Below, piece by piece: positions 1 to 8,053 of a stretch of 64,000 nucleotides of DNA (position 1 is its first letter; each line of letters starts with the position of its first letter). The position numbers and the translations under genes are program-made. The DNA comes from Streptomyces sp. NBC_00510 (lineage in GTDB: Bacteria; Actinomycetota; Actinomycetes; Streptomycetales; Streptomycetaceae): NCBI GenBank assembly GCA_036013505.1, contig CP107851.1:4225501-4289500 (forward strand), given 5' to 3'. The notes beneath the pieces were generated by a model that was not told the DNA's origin, did not search any database, and was given only the letters and a program-made list of their open reading frames with translations.

Positions 1-2
1 CG

Positions 3-845
3 GTGGACCGGATCCCCGGCCTGGAGGTCACGGAGAAGGTCTTCGTCCACGGCACGGAACTGCGGCAGAACGCGCTGTACGGGGAGGCGGTGTTCTGGCC
101 CGGCGCCGCGGGCCACTGGCCGCCCGAGGGCAGGCCGGCCGACCAGCTCTCCTCGGAGCGGATCGCGGCGGCCCGGGGCGTCGTCGACGGCCCCGTACGG
201 CACTGCCTGGCCGCGCAGGTGCGCAGCTGGGGGACGGACCTGGTGCTGTCGGTCTTCGTCCAGACCGCGGTGAGCGGGGCGACGCTGTACCTGCAGGCCG
301 ACACCCTGGTGCTGACCCCGGTCCGGGAGGCCTACCGGGTCGCCGACTCCGTCTCCCGTCCCGAGGAGGCCGAGGAGGCGGCGCCCGGACTCGCGGACGC
401 GCTGCTGCTCAGCCGCTCGGTGCTGATGTCCGCGCTGCCCGACGCCTACGCGGAGCTGCGCGCCCCGGCCCGGCGCGAGCGCGCCCTGGCGGCGCAGCGG
501 ACGGCCATCACGGACGACCGGCGCTATGACTTCGGGGCCAGGATCAGCCTGCGCGAGCTGGCGTCCTCGCACACCTACCGCGACTTCTTCCAGAAGGTGG
601 ACGTCACGCGCATCGGCAAGCAGATCGAGCTGCAGATCCTCGGCACGCTCACCGAGTTCCTCGCCGAACACGGCCTGGACCGAGGAGATCTGACACAGCA
701 TCGGAACGTCATCCTCAACCAGGGGATCATGATGACCGGCGGCTCCATGAGCGGCAGCATCGCGGCGGGCTCCGGTACCGCCGCGATCTCCACCGGCGGC
801 CGGCAGCCCGCGGCCGGGACGGGCAGCGAGGGGGGCGCGAAGTGA
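3..845 (+). CDS. Unknown conserved protein, 5' end cut by the window edge
   Basis: The frame is open from the first bases. A GTG lies at position 3, but nothing upstream is visible, so the true start is probably outside the window. I do not recognise a named family. The visible 280 residues are soluble in character, with an acidic middle (about 115-165), a basic stretch (about 150-160) and a Gly/Ser/Thr-rich tail containing NQGIMMTGGSMSG near residues 237-249. A similar N-x-G-I pattern opens the next gene's product, which suggests the two proteins share a small repeat-like element. The stop overlaps the start of the next gene (GTGA), so the genes are translationally coupled and belong to one operon with the SecD-like lipoprotein gene at 1206. 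Confidence 0.6.
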   Translation: MDRIPGLEVTEKVFVHGTELRQNALYGEAVFWPGAAGHWPPEGRPADQLSSERIAAARGVVDGPVRHCLAAQVRSWGTDLVLSVFVQTAVSGATLYLQADTLVLTPVREAYRVADSVSRPEEAEEAAPGLADALLLSRSVLMSALPDAYAELRAPARRERALAAQRTAITDDRRYDFGARISLRELASSHTYRDFFQKVDVTRIGKQIELQILGTLTEFLAEHGLDRGDLTQHRNVILNQGIMMTGGSMSGSIAAGSGTAAISTGGRQPAAGTGSEGGAK

Positions 846-1213
846 CGCCGCAGGATCCGGCTCCGCAGATCAACCACGGCATCGTGATCGCGGGCGACGC
901 CCGGGTCGGCGACTCGGCCCTGGCCGCCGGGCGCGGGGCGTCCGCCCGCAAGGACGGCACGGACGCCGAGGCGCTGCGCGCGGCGCTCGCCGCGATCGGC
1001 GAACTCCGCCGTCGCCTGGACGCCTTGGAGGGCGCCGAGGCTGCCGGGGAGGAGGCCGGCGCCCTGGCGGACGACCTCACGGCGGAGGAGGTGGACGGGC
1101 GCCGGGTGGGCGAACGGCTGACCCGGCTGCGGGCCCTCGTCGGCGACGCCACCGCGCTGACCGGGCTGGTCACGGCGGTGCACGAGAGCGTACGGGCGAT
1201 CACCGGTGGGTGA
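842..1213 (+). CDS. Small unknown protein coupled to its neighbours
   Basis: This 123-residue protein has no recognisable enzyme motif, signal peptide or membrane segment. Residues 9-18 (INHGIVIAGD) form a short Gly-rich strand-like motif resembling the C-terminal motif of the preceding protein. The rest is alpha-helical and charged, with a likely amphipathic or coiled-coil helix at about 40-65 (ALRAALAAIGELRRRLDALE). The GTG start overlaps the previous stop by 4 nt, and its end overlaps the start of the lipoprotein gene at 1206 by 8 nt. Tight coupling on both sides is the best evidence that it is translated. Similar small 'NxG' proteins sit beside regulatory or effector proteins in streptomycetes; a link is only inference. 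Confidence 0.65.
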   Translation: MTPQDPAPQINHGIVIAGDARVGDSALAAGRGASARKDGTDAEALRAALAAIGELRRRLDALEGAEAAGEEAGALADDLTAEEVDGRRVGERLTRLRALVGDATALTGLVTAVHESVRAITGG

Positions 1214-2105
1214 GCGTCCGCGCCGAGGGCGGTCGATGGCGGCGCTCGCGGTCTGCTGTGCGGCGCTGGCGGCGGCGTGCTCGCTGCCGGGGGACGGCGA
1301 GGGGGCGGGCAAGTCCGCCGACGGCCCCCGTACGACGGCGGTGTTCGCCCCGCGTGATCCCGTGGACGCGGCGCGGCTGCGGCAGATCGCCGACCTCATG
1401 GGGCGGCGCGCCGAGGGCTTCGGCTACGAGGACGTCACCGTGGAGGCCGGCGCGGGCCGGGTCACCCTCTCCCTGCGCGGAGGGAGCGAGCGGGAGATCG
1501 ACTCGTTGGGGAAGCCCGCGGTCCTGGTCTTCCGGCCGGTGGTGCTGCTGGAGACCTCCGGCACCGGCTCGCCCGCGCCCCCGTCCGGCTCCGGGACGGG
1601 TCCCGGCCCGGGCACCGGCGGCTCCGCTCCCGGCGGCGCGGAGTACGCCGCTCTGGACTGCTCGGCGCCCGCCCAGCGGGTCGACCACCAGCAGGGCGCC
1701 GCACGGTGGGCCGTGGCCTGCGCCGAACGGGCCGAGAGCGGCACGTGGACGAAGTACCTGCTCGGACCCGTCGCCCTGGGCGGCACCGAGATCAGCGACG
1801 CGGAGGCCGTGCTCGACGCGCGGAACGCCACCGGATGGCAGATCCGGATGACCTTCGGCAGCAGCGGCGCACGGAAGTTCGCCGACCTCACCGCGCAGCT
1901 GGCGGCACAGCTGAGCCCGGCCAACCAGTGCGCGATGGTGCTGGACGGCGCGGTGCTGTCGGCGCCGCTGGTCAACTCGGCCATCACCGGCGGCACCGCC
2001 GTCATCACCGGCAACTACACCCGCAGCTCCGCCGGCCGGCTGGCCGCCCAATTGGGCAGCGGCGGTCTGCCGACGGAGATGGAGCTCGTCTCCGTGACGC
2101 ACTGA
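1206..2105 (+). CDS. Lipoprotein with SecD-like P1 head domain
   Basis: This 299-residue protein begins with a basic n-region, a hydrophobic core and a lipobox ending at Cys25 (LAAAC), so it should be a membrane-anchored lipoprotein on the outer face. Residues about 50-110 (DLMGRRAEGFGYEDVTVEAG onward) resemble the first half of the periplasmic P1 region of SecD. Residues about 190-299 match the SecD P1 head closely: LGGTEISDA, then MVLDGAVLSAPLVNSAITGG, then a C-terminal LPTEMEL like the LPxxL end of SecD P1. A Pro/Gly/Ser linker (about 118-145) separates the halves. The SecD transmembrane helices are absent, so it cannot be a translocase subunit alone; it may have been co-opted for binding extracytoplasmic protein. 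Last gene of the three-gene operon. Confidence 0.75.
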   Translation: MGERPRRGRSMAALAVCCAALAAACSLPGDGEGAGKSADGPRTTAVFAPRDPVDAARLRQIADLMGRRAEGFGYEDVTVEAGAGRVTLSLRGGSEREIDSLGKPAVLVFRPVVLLETSGTGSPAPPSGSGTGPGPGTGGSAPGGAEYAALDCSAPAQRVDHQQGAARWAVACAERAESGTWTKYLLGPVALGGTEISDAEAVLDARNATGWQIRMTFGSSGARKFADLTAQLAAQLSPANQCAMVLDGAVLSAPLVNSAITGGTAVITGNYTRSSAGRLAAQLGSGGLPTEMELVSVTH

Positions 2106-2185
2106 CCCGCCGGCGGAACGGGCCGGCGGGCCGGTGCGGGTCGGTCTCGTCCGTCCGGCCGACCGGAGGGCCGACCGGACGGACG
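2106..2185. terminator. Two hairpins between convergent genes
   Basis: CCCGCCGG (2106-2113) pairs with CCGGCGGG (2123-2130), and CGTCCGTCCGG (2148-2158) pairs perfectly with CCGGACGGACG (2175-2185). Both lie between the convergent SecD-like gene and the GT52-like gene, as expected for a bidirectional terminator in a high-GC genome. There is no U-tract. Confidence 0.6.
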
Positions 2186-2192
2186 GACGGGC

Positions 2193-3308
2193 TCAGTTGA
2201 CGGCGGCCGTGCCCGAGGCCACCGAGGCCAGGCCGTGCAGGTCGCGGGCGCTGCCGGTGATCCCGGACAGGAAGCTCTGGGCCCGCGGCGAGGCCCGGTC
2301 GGTCAGCCACTCCGGATCGACGTCGCAGACCGTGATCTTGACGCCGGTGCCCTCCAGGGCGAGCGGCAGGGTGTGCACGACCGTGGAGGGGAAGCTCAGG
2401 ACCGTGTGCCCGATCGGGCCACGGCGGGCGATCAGTTCCAGCGGCAGGTCGGGCCGGACGATCTGCAGCCCGGTCTCCGCGGAGAGCCGGTGCAGCTTGT
2501 CGGCGCTCTCCCGGCGGTGCGCGAAGTAGCGGGTGGCACCGTGCGCCCTGGTCAGGGCGGCGACGGCGGCCAGGTAGCGCTCGGGGTCGACCACCCCGGT
2601 CTCCACGAGGGAGGTGCCGACGATGTCGGTGCCGGCACTGATGGTGGGCGGGCCGAACCGTGCCCGTGTCCAGGCGAAGCGATTGGTCCGCAGCGCCATT
2701 CCGGGGGGAGGCGAGGCGGGCATCGAGCTGAACAGCTCGACCCGCCGCCCGGCACCTGGGGTGAGTCGGCGCCGGGCGGCAGAGGCGAAGACGCCGAAGG
2801 CCGCGTCCACCGGCGACAGCCGGCGGCCGCTGCGGTGCCAGCGGACGAGCCGGGCACCCCTGGCGAGGAGTTCGGTGAACTCCATGGTCGCCGTGCCGTC
2901 GTCCACGACGGTGATCTCCTTCGCCCGGCTGAGCGGCAGGAGCACCTGCACCAGCCGGGAGAAGGGGTCGCCGAGGACGACCCGTCCCGCGGCCCGCAGG
3001 GCCGGGGTCAGTTCGACGGCGGTGCGCACCAGCGAACCCCGGGAGGAACGGGCTTCGCACCAGCGCACCGTGATGCCCTCGTCCATCGCCAGCTCCGTCA
3101 TGCGGCGGAGCTGGCCACGCGTCATGGGGTCACGCGGGGCGAGGGCGACGATGGTGAGCGGCCGCCCGGGCGCCACCGGGCCCGGGACGGCCGTGGCCGT
3201 CCCGGGCCGCGGCGTGGGCACCGCGGGCGGGTGAACATGCGCCCACTCCAGCACGTTGAGCAGCTGAACGGGGCTCTCTACGAGTGCCAGAGTGCCGCTG
3301 TCGCTCAT
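2193..3308 (-). CDS. Putative sialyltransferase-like (GT52-type) glycosyltransferase
   Basis: The 371-residue product opens with LALVESPVQLLNVLEW, a start typical of GT52-like proteins, where a first strand is followed by a substrate-loop helix. Near the C-terminus YFAHRRESADKL (about 277-288) resembles the HP/HR motif region, and SFPSTVVHTLPLAL (about 324-337) resembles the Ser-rich nucleotide-phosphate motif of GT-B sialyl- and polysialyltransferases. No signal peptide or membrane helix is evident. It starts 4 bases after the neB-type gene ends and is the last gene of the minus-strand operon that makes a CMP-nonulosonate, so it probably uses that donor. Assignment to GT52 is by eye; donor and acceptor are inferred from context. 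Confidence 0.65.
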   Translation of the reverse strand: MSDSGTLALVESPVQLLNVLEWAHVHPPAVPTPRPGTATAVPGPVAPGRPLTIVALAPRDPMTRGQLRRMTELAMDEGITVRWCEARSSRGSLVRTAVELTPALRAAGRVVLGDPFSRLVQVLLPLSRAKEITVVDDGTATMEFTELLARGARLVRWHRSGRRLSPVDAAFGVFASAARRRLTPGAGRRVELFSSMPASPPPGMALRTNRFAWTRARFGPPTISAGTDIVGTSLVETGVVDPERYLAAVAALTRAHGATRYFAHRRESADKLHRLSAETGLQIVRPDLPLELIARRGPIGHTVLSFPSTVVHTLPLALEGTGVKITVCDVDPEWLTDRASPRAQSFLSGITGSARDLHGLASVASGTAAVN

Positions 3309-3311
3309 GGA

Positions 3312-4268
3312 TCAGGCCGACACCGACTGCGGCTCGGCCGCGGCGGCCGCCTGGGCCGCCTCCTGCTCGGCGATGACGCCGGGCACGCGGCGCAGCTTCT
3401 TCATCGGGCCGAGCTCGCCCTCGTAGACCTTCTTGACACCGTCGCCGAGCGCCTGCTCGATGATGCGGATGTCGCGGACCAGGCGGTCCAGGCCCTGCGG
3501 CTCGACGGAGGCGGCCTGGTCCGAGCCCCAGTTGGCGCGGTCGAGGGTGATGTGGCGCTCCACGAAGACCGCGCCGAGGGCGACGGCCGCGAGCGTGGTC
3601 TGCAGGCCGATCTCGTGGCCGGAGTAGCCGACCGGCACGTTCGGGAACTCACTCTGCAGGGTGTTGATCATCCGCAGGTTGAGCTCCTCGTGCTTCGCCG
3701 GGTAGGTCGAGGTGGCGTGGCACAGGATGATGTTCTCGCTGCCGAGCACCTCCACCGCGTGGCGGATCTGCTTCGGGGTGGACATGCCGGTGGAGAGGAT
3801 GACCGTCTTGCCGGTGGCGCGCAGGGCGCGCAGCAGCTCGTCGTCGGTCAGCGAGGCCGAGGCGACCTTGTGGACGCGGACGTTCTCGAACTTCTCCAGG
3901 AACTCGACCGAGGGGACGTCCCACGGGGAGGCGAACCAGTCGATGCCCTTCTTGGTGCAGTACGCGTCGATCGCGCGGTACTCGTCCTCACCGAACTCCA
4001 CCTTGTGGCGGTAGTCGATGTACGTCATGCGGCCCCAGGGGGTGTCACGCTCGATGTCCCACTGGTCGCGCGGGGTGCAGATCTCCGGGGTGCGCTTCTG
4101 GAACTTCACACCGTCGGCGCCGGCCTCCACGGCCGCGTCGATCAGGGCGAAGGCGTCCTCGAGGGAGCCGTTGTGGTTGATGCCGATCTCGCCGGTGACG
4201 TAGACGGGCTGGCCGGGGCCGACCAGGCGGTCGCCGATCGGACGAAGGCGGGCGTTGGTGGTGGTCAC
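3312..4268 (-). CDS. neuB: N-acetylneuraminate/Kdn-9-phosphate synthase family (NeuB-type), no SAF domain
   Basis: This enzyme should condense phosphoenolpyruvate with a hexose (or hexose 6-phosphate) to give a nine-carbon nonulosonic acid. The TIM-barrel hallmarks are clear: YVTGEIGINHNG near residue 18, GADGVKFQKR near 45, DWFASPWD near 104, HKVASASL near 127, ILSTGMST near 149, CHATSTYPA near 174, GYSGHEIG near 206, and FVERHITLDR near 227. The start is GTG at 4268, overlapping the previous stop as GTGA. The protein ends at residue 318, soon after the barrel (LGPMKKLRRV), so it lacks the C-terminal antifreeze-like SAF domain that closes the active site in classical NeuB (about 345 residues). 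With the phosphatase-fused partner upstream, a Kdn-9-phosphate product is plausible. Confidence 0.88.
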   Translation of the reverse strand: MTTTNARLRPIGDRLVGPGQPVYVTGEIGINHNGSLEDAFALIDAAVEAGADGVKFQKRTPEICTPRDQWDIERDTPWGRMTYIDYRHKVEFGEDEYRAIDAYCTKKGIDWFASPWDVPSVEFLEKFENVRVHKVASASLTDDELLRALRATGKTVILSTGMSTPKQIRHAVEVLGSENIILCHATSTYPAKHEELNLRMINTLQSEFPNVPVGYSGHEIGLQTTLAAVALGAVFVERHITLDRANWGSDQAASVEPQGLDRLVRDIRIIEQALGDGVKKVYEGELGPMKKLRRVPGVIAEQEAAQAAAAAEPQSVSA

Positions 4269-5548
4269 TGGGAGAGTTCCCTTCGGGAAAGTGAGGGGCC
4301 GAGGATCCACGAGGCGATCTCGCGGATAGCTCCGCTTCCTCCGGGCATTGCGGTGACGGAGCGGGCGGCGTCCTTGACGATGTCGTGCGCGTTGGCGACG
4401 GCCGTGGGCCAGCCGACGAGCGCGAAACAGCCGAGGTCGTTGACGTCGTTGCCGACGTACAGGACCCGCTCGGGGGCGATTCCTTGCTCCTCGCACCACT
4501 GCTTGAGTGCGAGGTCCTTGCGGTCGATGCCGTGGAGCACGGGGACCTTGAGCTTGCGGGCCCGCGCGGCGACGACCGGGTTGGTCTCCGTGGACAGGAT
4601 CAGGACGGGCAGGCCGTTGTCGCGCAGGGCGGCGATCCCGAGCCCGTCACCGCGGTGCACGGTGACGGCCTCGCGTCCTTCGGAGTCGACCAGCACCGTG
4701 TCGTCGGTCTGGGTGCCGTCGAAGTCGAGTACGACCGCGTCGACGTCGTCGCGGGTCGGGTGCGCCGGCGCCTTTGGGGCGGTCTCCGTCGCGGGGTCGA
4801 GCAGCGGGGCCAGGGCGCGGGCGCGGGCCAGGTCGTCCGGCTCGTCGATCTCCAGGACCTTGGCGGGGTCGGTCCGCACCAGCGCGGTGTGGCCGAAGAA
4901 GCGGTGCTTCGCCTCGCGGAAGCCCGGGACGCGCATCGCGTAGGCGGCGCCGGTCTCCAGCAGGTCCTGCGGGCGGTCCTGGCGACGCGGACGGTGGGCC
5001 TTGTCGTGGTTGACGCCGTAGCCGCCGGTCGCGGCGGCCACCGTCGTACGGGACCGGCCGCCCTCGGCGGCCTCGTCGGCGGCCGCGGCGGCGCCGATCT
5101 GGTCGGCGGCGTCACGCCAGATGAAGCCGTGGAAGGGGGCCACGGTCACGGCCGTGTCCGCGCCGTCCTCGACGATCGCGGCGACCACGCCGTTGACGTC
5201 CTCGGTGGTGATGAACGGGCTGGTGCACTGGACGAGCAGCACCACGTCGGCGCCGCGCCCGGTCATCGCCTCGTGCGCGTCCATCGCGTGCAGGACCGCG
5301 GCCTCGCTGGTGGCGGTGTCCCCGGCGATGGCGGCCGGGCGCAGGACGACCTCGGCGCCGGCGGTGCGGGCCTCTTCGGCGATGGCGGGGTCGTCGGTGG
5401 AGACGACGACGTCGGTGACGAGGTCGGCCTCCCGGCAGGCGCGCACGGCGCGGACGACCAGCGGCACACCGCCGACCGGTGCGAGGTTCTTGCCGGGTAC
5501 GCCCTTCGAGCCGCCGCGGGCGGGAATGACGGCCAACACCGTTGGCAT
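4265..5548 (-). CDS. neuA: CMP-nonulosonate synthetase fused to a HAD phosphatase (NeuA-HAD)
   Basis: Two domains are present in 427 residues. Residues 1-235 form a CMP-sialate/CMP-Kdo-type cytidylyltransferase with the CTP-binding signature IPARGGSKGVPGKNL (7-21) and LLVQCTSPF. Residues about 262-415 form a KdsC-like HAD phosphatase with all four motifs: DFDGT (motif I, with both Asp), LILSTE (II), the Lys of IDRKDLAL (III) and GNDVND (IV). The architecture resembles vertebrate CMAS, whose C-terminal module is related to Kdn-9-phosphate phosphatase. One polypeptide could therefore dephosphorylate the synthase product and activate it with CTP. The ATG at 5548 has a good AAGGAG site; longer readings of the frame run antisense through the upstream gene. 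It overlaps neuB by 4 nt. Confidence 0.9.
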   Translation of the reverse strand: MPTVLAVIPARGGSKGVPGKNLAPVGGVPLVVRAVRACREADLVTDVVVSTDDPAIAEEARTAGAEVVLRPAAIAGDTATSEAAVLHAMDAHEAMTGRGADVVLLVQCTSPFITTEDVNGVVAAIVEDGADTAVTVAPFHGFIWRDAADQIGAAAAADEAAEGGRSRTTVAAATGGYGVNHDKAHRPRRQDRPQDLLETGAAYAMRVPGFREAKHRFFGHTALVRTDPAKVLEIDEPDDLARARALAPLLDPATETAPKAPAHPTRDDVDAVVLDFDGTQTDDTVLVDSEGREAVTVHRGDGLGIAALRDNGLPVLILSTETNPVVAARARKLKVPVLHGIDRKDLALKQWCEEQGIAPERVLYVGNDVNDLGCFALVGWPTAVANAHDIVKDAARSVTAMPGGSGAIREIASWILGPSLSRRELSQ

Positions 5549-5577
5549 GGTGGCTCCTTGCGACTTGGGGGGCGGGT

Positions 5578-6885
5578 TCACAGCTGGCCCCACCTGCGGA
5601 TCACGGGCGCGACGCGCTGCACGCCCTGGCGGTACGCGGCGCGCGCTGAGTTGCGCGCGATGTCGCGCACGGCCCGGCGCAGCGGGCTGGGCTCGGTGGG
5701 CTCGGTCGCGGCGCCGGGCAGCGGCTCGCCCTTCGGGTCGAGGCCGTGGCGGGCGAGCACGCCGGGCAGGTAACCGGGCGCGGTGGTGGTCGTGTAGTAC
5801 GGCGCCAGCGGCGGGAGCACAGGGGCGGCGACCAGTTCCGTGACGCGCTCGCGCACGGCACGGAAGGGGTCGCCGTCGGAGGCGATGCCCTGGCTGCGGG
5901 CCCACTCGGGGTGCACCCTCGGCACCTCGCCGGAGTCGATCTGGTCCCAGGAGGCGTAGGCGCCGGAACCGAGGAAGTGGTGGTTGCCGAGCGCCTCGCG
6001 GATCCCGAGGTCGGTGAGGACGGCCGTGGGGATGCCGCGGTGCATGGACTCCAGCGCCGCCGTCGAACTCACCGTCACCAGCAGGTCGGTGCGGTCCAGA
6101 ACCTCGCCCATGTGCCCGTAGACGAGCTTGAGGTTCTTCGGCGGGTCCAGCTTGGACACCAGCTTCTGGTACGGCTGTTCCTCGATGTGCGTGGTGTGCT
6201 CGCCCGGCTTGCTGCGCAGCTTGACCAGCACCTCGCGCTCCGGGTGGAAGCGCGCGTGGTCCACCGCGCGGCGCAGCAGGTACGTGCGGTCCCTGCGGCT
6301 GTCCGGCACGGAGGGCTGGACCGCGAAGACCACGGTGAACGGCCGGTCCCCGGAGGGCTCGTAGGGCTTGCCCTCCAGGAAGGGCAGGGCGGTCTCCACG
6401 ACCGTCCCGGCGTCGGTTCCGACGCCCTCGTAGACGTCGCGGAAGCGCTGCGCGTCGTGGGCGCTGTTGGCGAGCACGGCGTCGGCACCGGCCCGCAGCA
6501 GGAGCCCGTCGGCGAGCTTCTCGTAGACGACCCCGACGTAGCCGGTGACGACGACCGGGCGGCGGGGGGTGCCCTGCCAGGAGCGGGCGAGTCCGTGCAG
6601 CATGGCCTGGACGGTGCCGCCGACGCAGGAGAGCACGACGACGTCCGTGGTGTCACGCGAGGTCCCGGCCAGGAACTGCGCGGCCGTGACCTCGCGCATC
6701 GAGTCCGCGGGGATGCCGACCTCGGCGAGCTGGCGCTCGGTCGGGGTCGCCCGGCCGCGGAGCAGGCGGGCGTCGAGCCGCGCCTCCGGGGCGATGCGGC
6801 GCGCCGTCAGCGCACCCCATTTCCATCGGGTGTCCGAGTCGGCGAGGACAGTGACCCTGATCGGGTCGGCGGTACTTGCTGGCAC
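5578..6885 (-). CDS. DUF6716-type putative glycosyltransferase
   Basis: About 435 residues, with GT-B-like features. The N-terminus RVTVLADSDTRWKWG begins the first nucleotide-binding-fold strand, and VVVTGYVGVVYEK (about 135) is typical of this actinobacterial family. VTVSSTAALESMHRGIPTAV (about 295-314) matches the donor-phosphate motif region of retaining or polysialyl-type transferases. I recall the family as DUF6716 'putative glycosyltransferase', found next to neuA/neuB in streptomycetes. The preferred start is GTG at 6885, because the conserved region begins there; a TTG at 6924 is an in-frame alternative, and neither has a strong Shine-Dalgarno. It is the first gene of the minus-strand arm and probably builds or extends the nonulosonate polymer. 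Confidence 0.7.
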   Translation of the reverse strand: MPASTADPIRVTVLADSDTRWKWGALTARRIAPEARLDARLLRGRATPTERQLAEVGIPADSMREVTAAQFLAGTSRDTTDVVVLSCVGGTVQAMLHGLARSWQGTPRRPVVVTGYVGVVYEKLADGLLLRAGADAVLANSAHDAQRFRDVYEGVGTDAGTVVETALPFLEGKPYEPSGDRPFTVVFAVQPSVPDSRRDRTYLLRRAVDHARFHPEREVLVKLRSKPGEHTTHIEEQPYQKLVSKLDPPKNLKLVYGHMGEVLDRTDLLVTVSSTAALESMHRGIPTAVLTDLGIREALGNHHFLGSGAYASWDQIDSGEVPRVHPEWARSQGIASDGDPFRAVRERVTELVAAPVLPPLAPYYTTTTAPGYLPGVLARHGLDPKGEPLPGAATEPTEPSPLRRAVRDIARNSARAAYRQGVQRVAPVIRRWGQL

Positions 6886-7072
6886 GCCGCAGACGCTAGG
6901 AATGCATTCCGAGCGGGTCTCCAACGCAACGCCAACGGACGGTTAACAACGCGCCGCCGAATGGGGAATCGGCTGCCCCTGACGGCGGATTCATGATTCC
7001 GCCATCTCCCGTTCACCCGGGGGTGGGGAAGGCGTCAGGGTGGGGGACGAGCCGCCCCATAGGGTGCGCGAC
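6886..7072. promoter_or_regulatory. Divergent promoter region of the nonulosonate cluster
   Basis: This 187-base gap separates the minus-strand arm (6885) from the plus-strand glycosyltransferase arm (7073), so it must hold both promoters. It includes AT-richer stretches such as GTTAACAACG (6952-6961) and TTCATGATTCCGCC near 6989, unlike the surrounding GC-rich DNA. No operator could be defined with confidence. Confidence 0.4.
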
Positions 7073-8053
7073 GTGGTTAAGCTCTCCGTCATCGTCCCGT
7101 TCTACAACGTGCAGGATTTTGCTCCTGACATGTTGAGGAGCCTCCGCGCGAATACGCGCGCGGATTTCGAGTTCATTCTCGTGAACGACTGCGCAACGGA
7201 TGACACCCCGGGAATCCTCGAGCGCGCGCTGCCCGACCTGCCCGGGGCGATACTCGTCTCCCACGACAGGAACGGCGGGCTCGCCACCGCCCGCAACACG
7301 GGCATCGACGCCGCCCGGGGCGAGTACCTGACCTTCCTCGACGGCGACGACTGGCTGGCCGAGGGCTACCTGCCCCGGCTGCTGGAGGCCATCGAGACCC
7401 TCGGCACCGACTTCGTGCGCACCGACCACGTCGTCTCCCACGGGCGCAGGCGCACCGTCGCCCGGGTGCCGCACGGCCGCCGCGGGGTCGCCCTCGACCC
7501 GCGCGAGGCGATCCTCCCCGCCGACCGCACGACCTCGGTGGACTACCCGTACGCCTGGGCCGGCATCTACCACCGGCGGCTGGTCGACGCGGGTCTGCTG
7601 CACTTCCCCGACGGGCTGCGCACCGCCGAGGACCGGCCGTGGATCTGGCGGCTGCACCGCGAGGCGAAGTCCTTCGCGGTCGTCGGCCTGCTGGGCGTCT
7701 TCTACCGGCGCGGGGTGGCCACCTCGCTCACCCAGATCGGCGACATCCGCCAGCTGGACTTCATCCGCTCCTTCGACCAGGTCCTCGCCGAGACCGCGGC
7801 GGACCCCGACGCGGACCGCTTCCTGCCCAAGGCGGTGCGCACCTACTGCGCGGTGATCGCGCACCACCTGGGCGCCATGGGCCGCTACGAGCCCCGGGTC
7901 GCGCGGAAGCTGAAGGCGATGAGCGCGGCCGCCCTGAAGCAGATGCCGCAGGAGATCCTGAACGAGGCGCTGGACTCGATGGACATGAAGCGCAGCCTGC
8001 TGCTGCGCCGGACACGCAGGCGCCTCGGCGTCGCCGGGGCGGTGGCCGCGTGA
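7073..8053 (+). CDS. Family 2 glycosyltransferase (GT-A)
   Basis: A 326-residue inverting GT2 enzyme of the GT-A fold. From the GTG at 7073 the protein reads VVKLSVIVPFYNVQ, the usual first strand. Further motifs are FEFILVNDCATDDT (about 31-44), NGGLATARNTGI (the nucleotide-binding loop, about 67-78) and the metal-binding FLDGDD (about 90-95). TAEDRPWIWRL near residue 185 supplies the likely catalytic acidic pair (ED), which fits a sugar transferase acting in the cytoplasm on an envelope glycan. A longer reading from 7040 exists, but family members start at this strand. Its stop overlaps the next start, so it is cotranscribed with the polysialyltransferase-like gene. Confidence 0.85.
   Translation: MVKLSVIVPFYNVQDFAPDMLRSLRANTRADFEFILVNDCATDDTPGILERALPDLPGAILVSHDRNGGLATARNTGIDAARGEYLTFLDGDDWLAEGYLPRLLEAIETLGTDFVRTDHVVSHGRRRTVARVPHGRRGVALDPREAILPADRTTSVDYPYAWAGIYHRRLVDAGLLHFPDGLRTAEDRPWIWRLHREAKSFAVVGLLGVFYRRGVATSLTQIGDIRQLDFIRSFDQVLAETAADPDADRFLPKAVRTYCAVIAHHLGAMGRYEPRVARKLKAMSAAALKQMPQEILNEALDSMDMKRSLLLRRTRRRLGVAGAVAA

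Noticed and set aside
2235-4943. A 902-residue plus-strand frame antisense to the nonulosonate genes
   Set aside because: It mirrors neuA, neuB and the GT52-like gene, whose motifs are clear on the minus strand. The composition is shadow-like.
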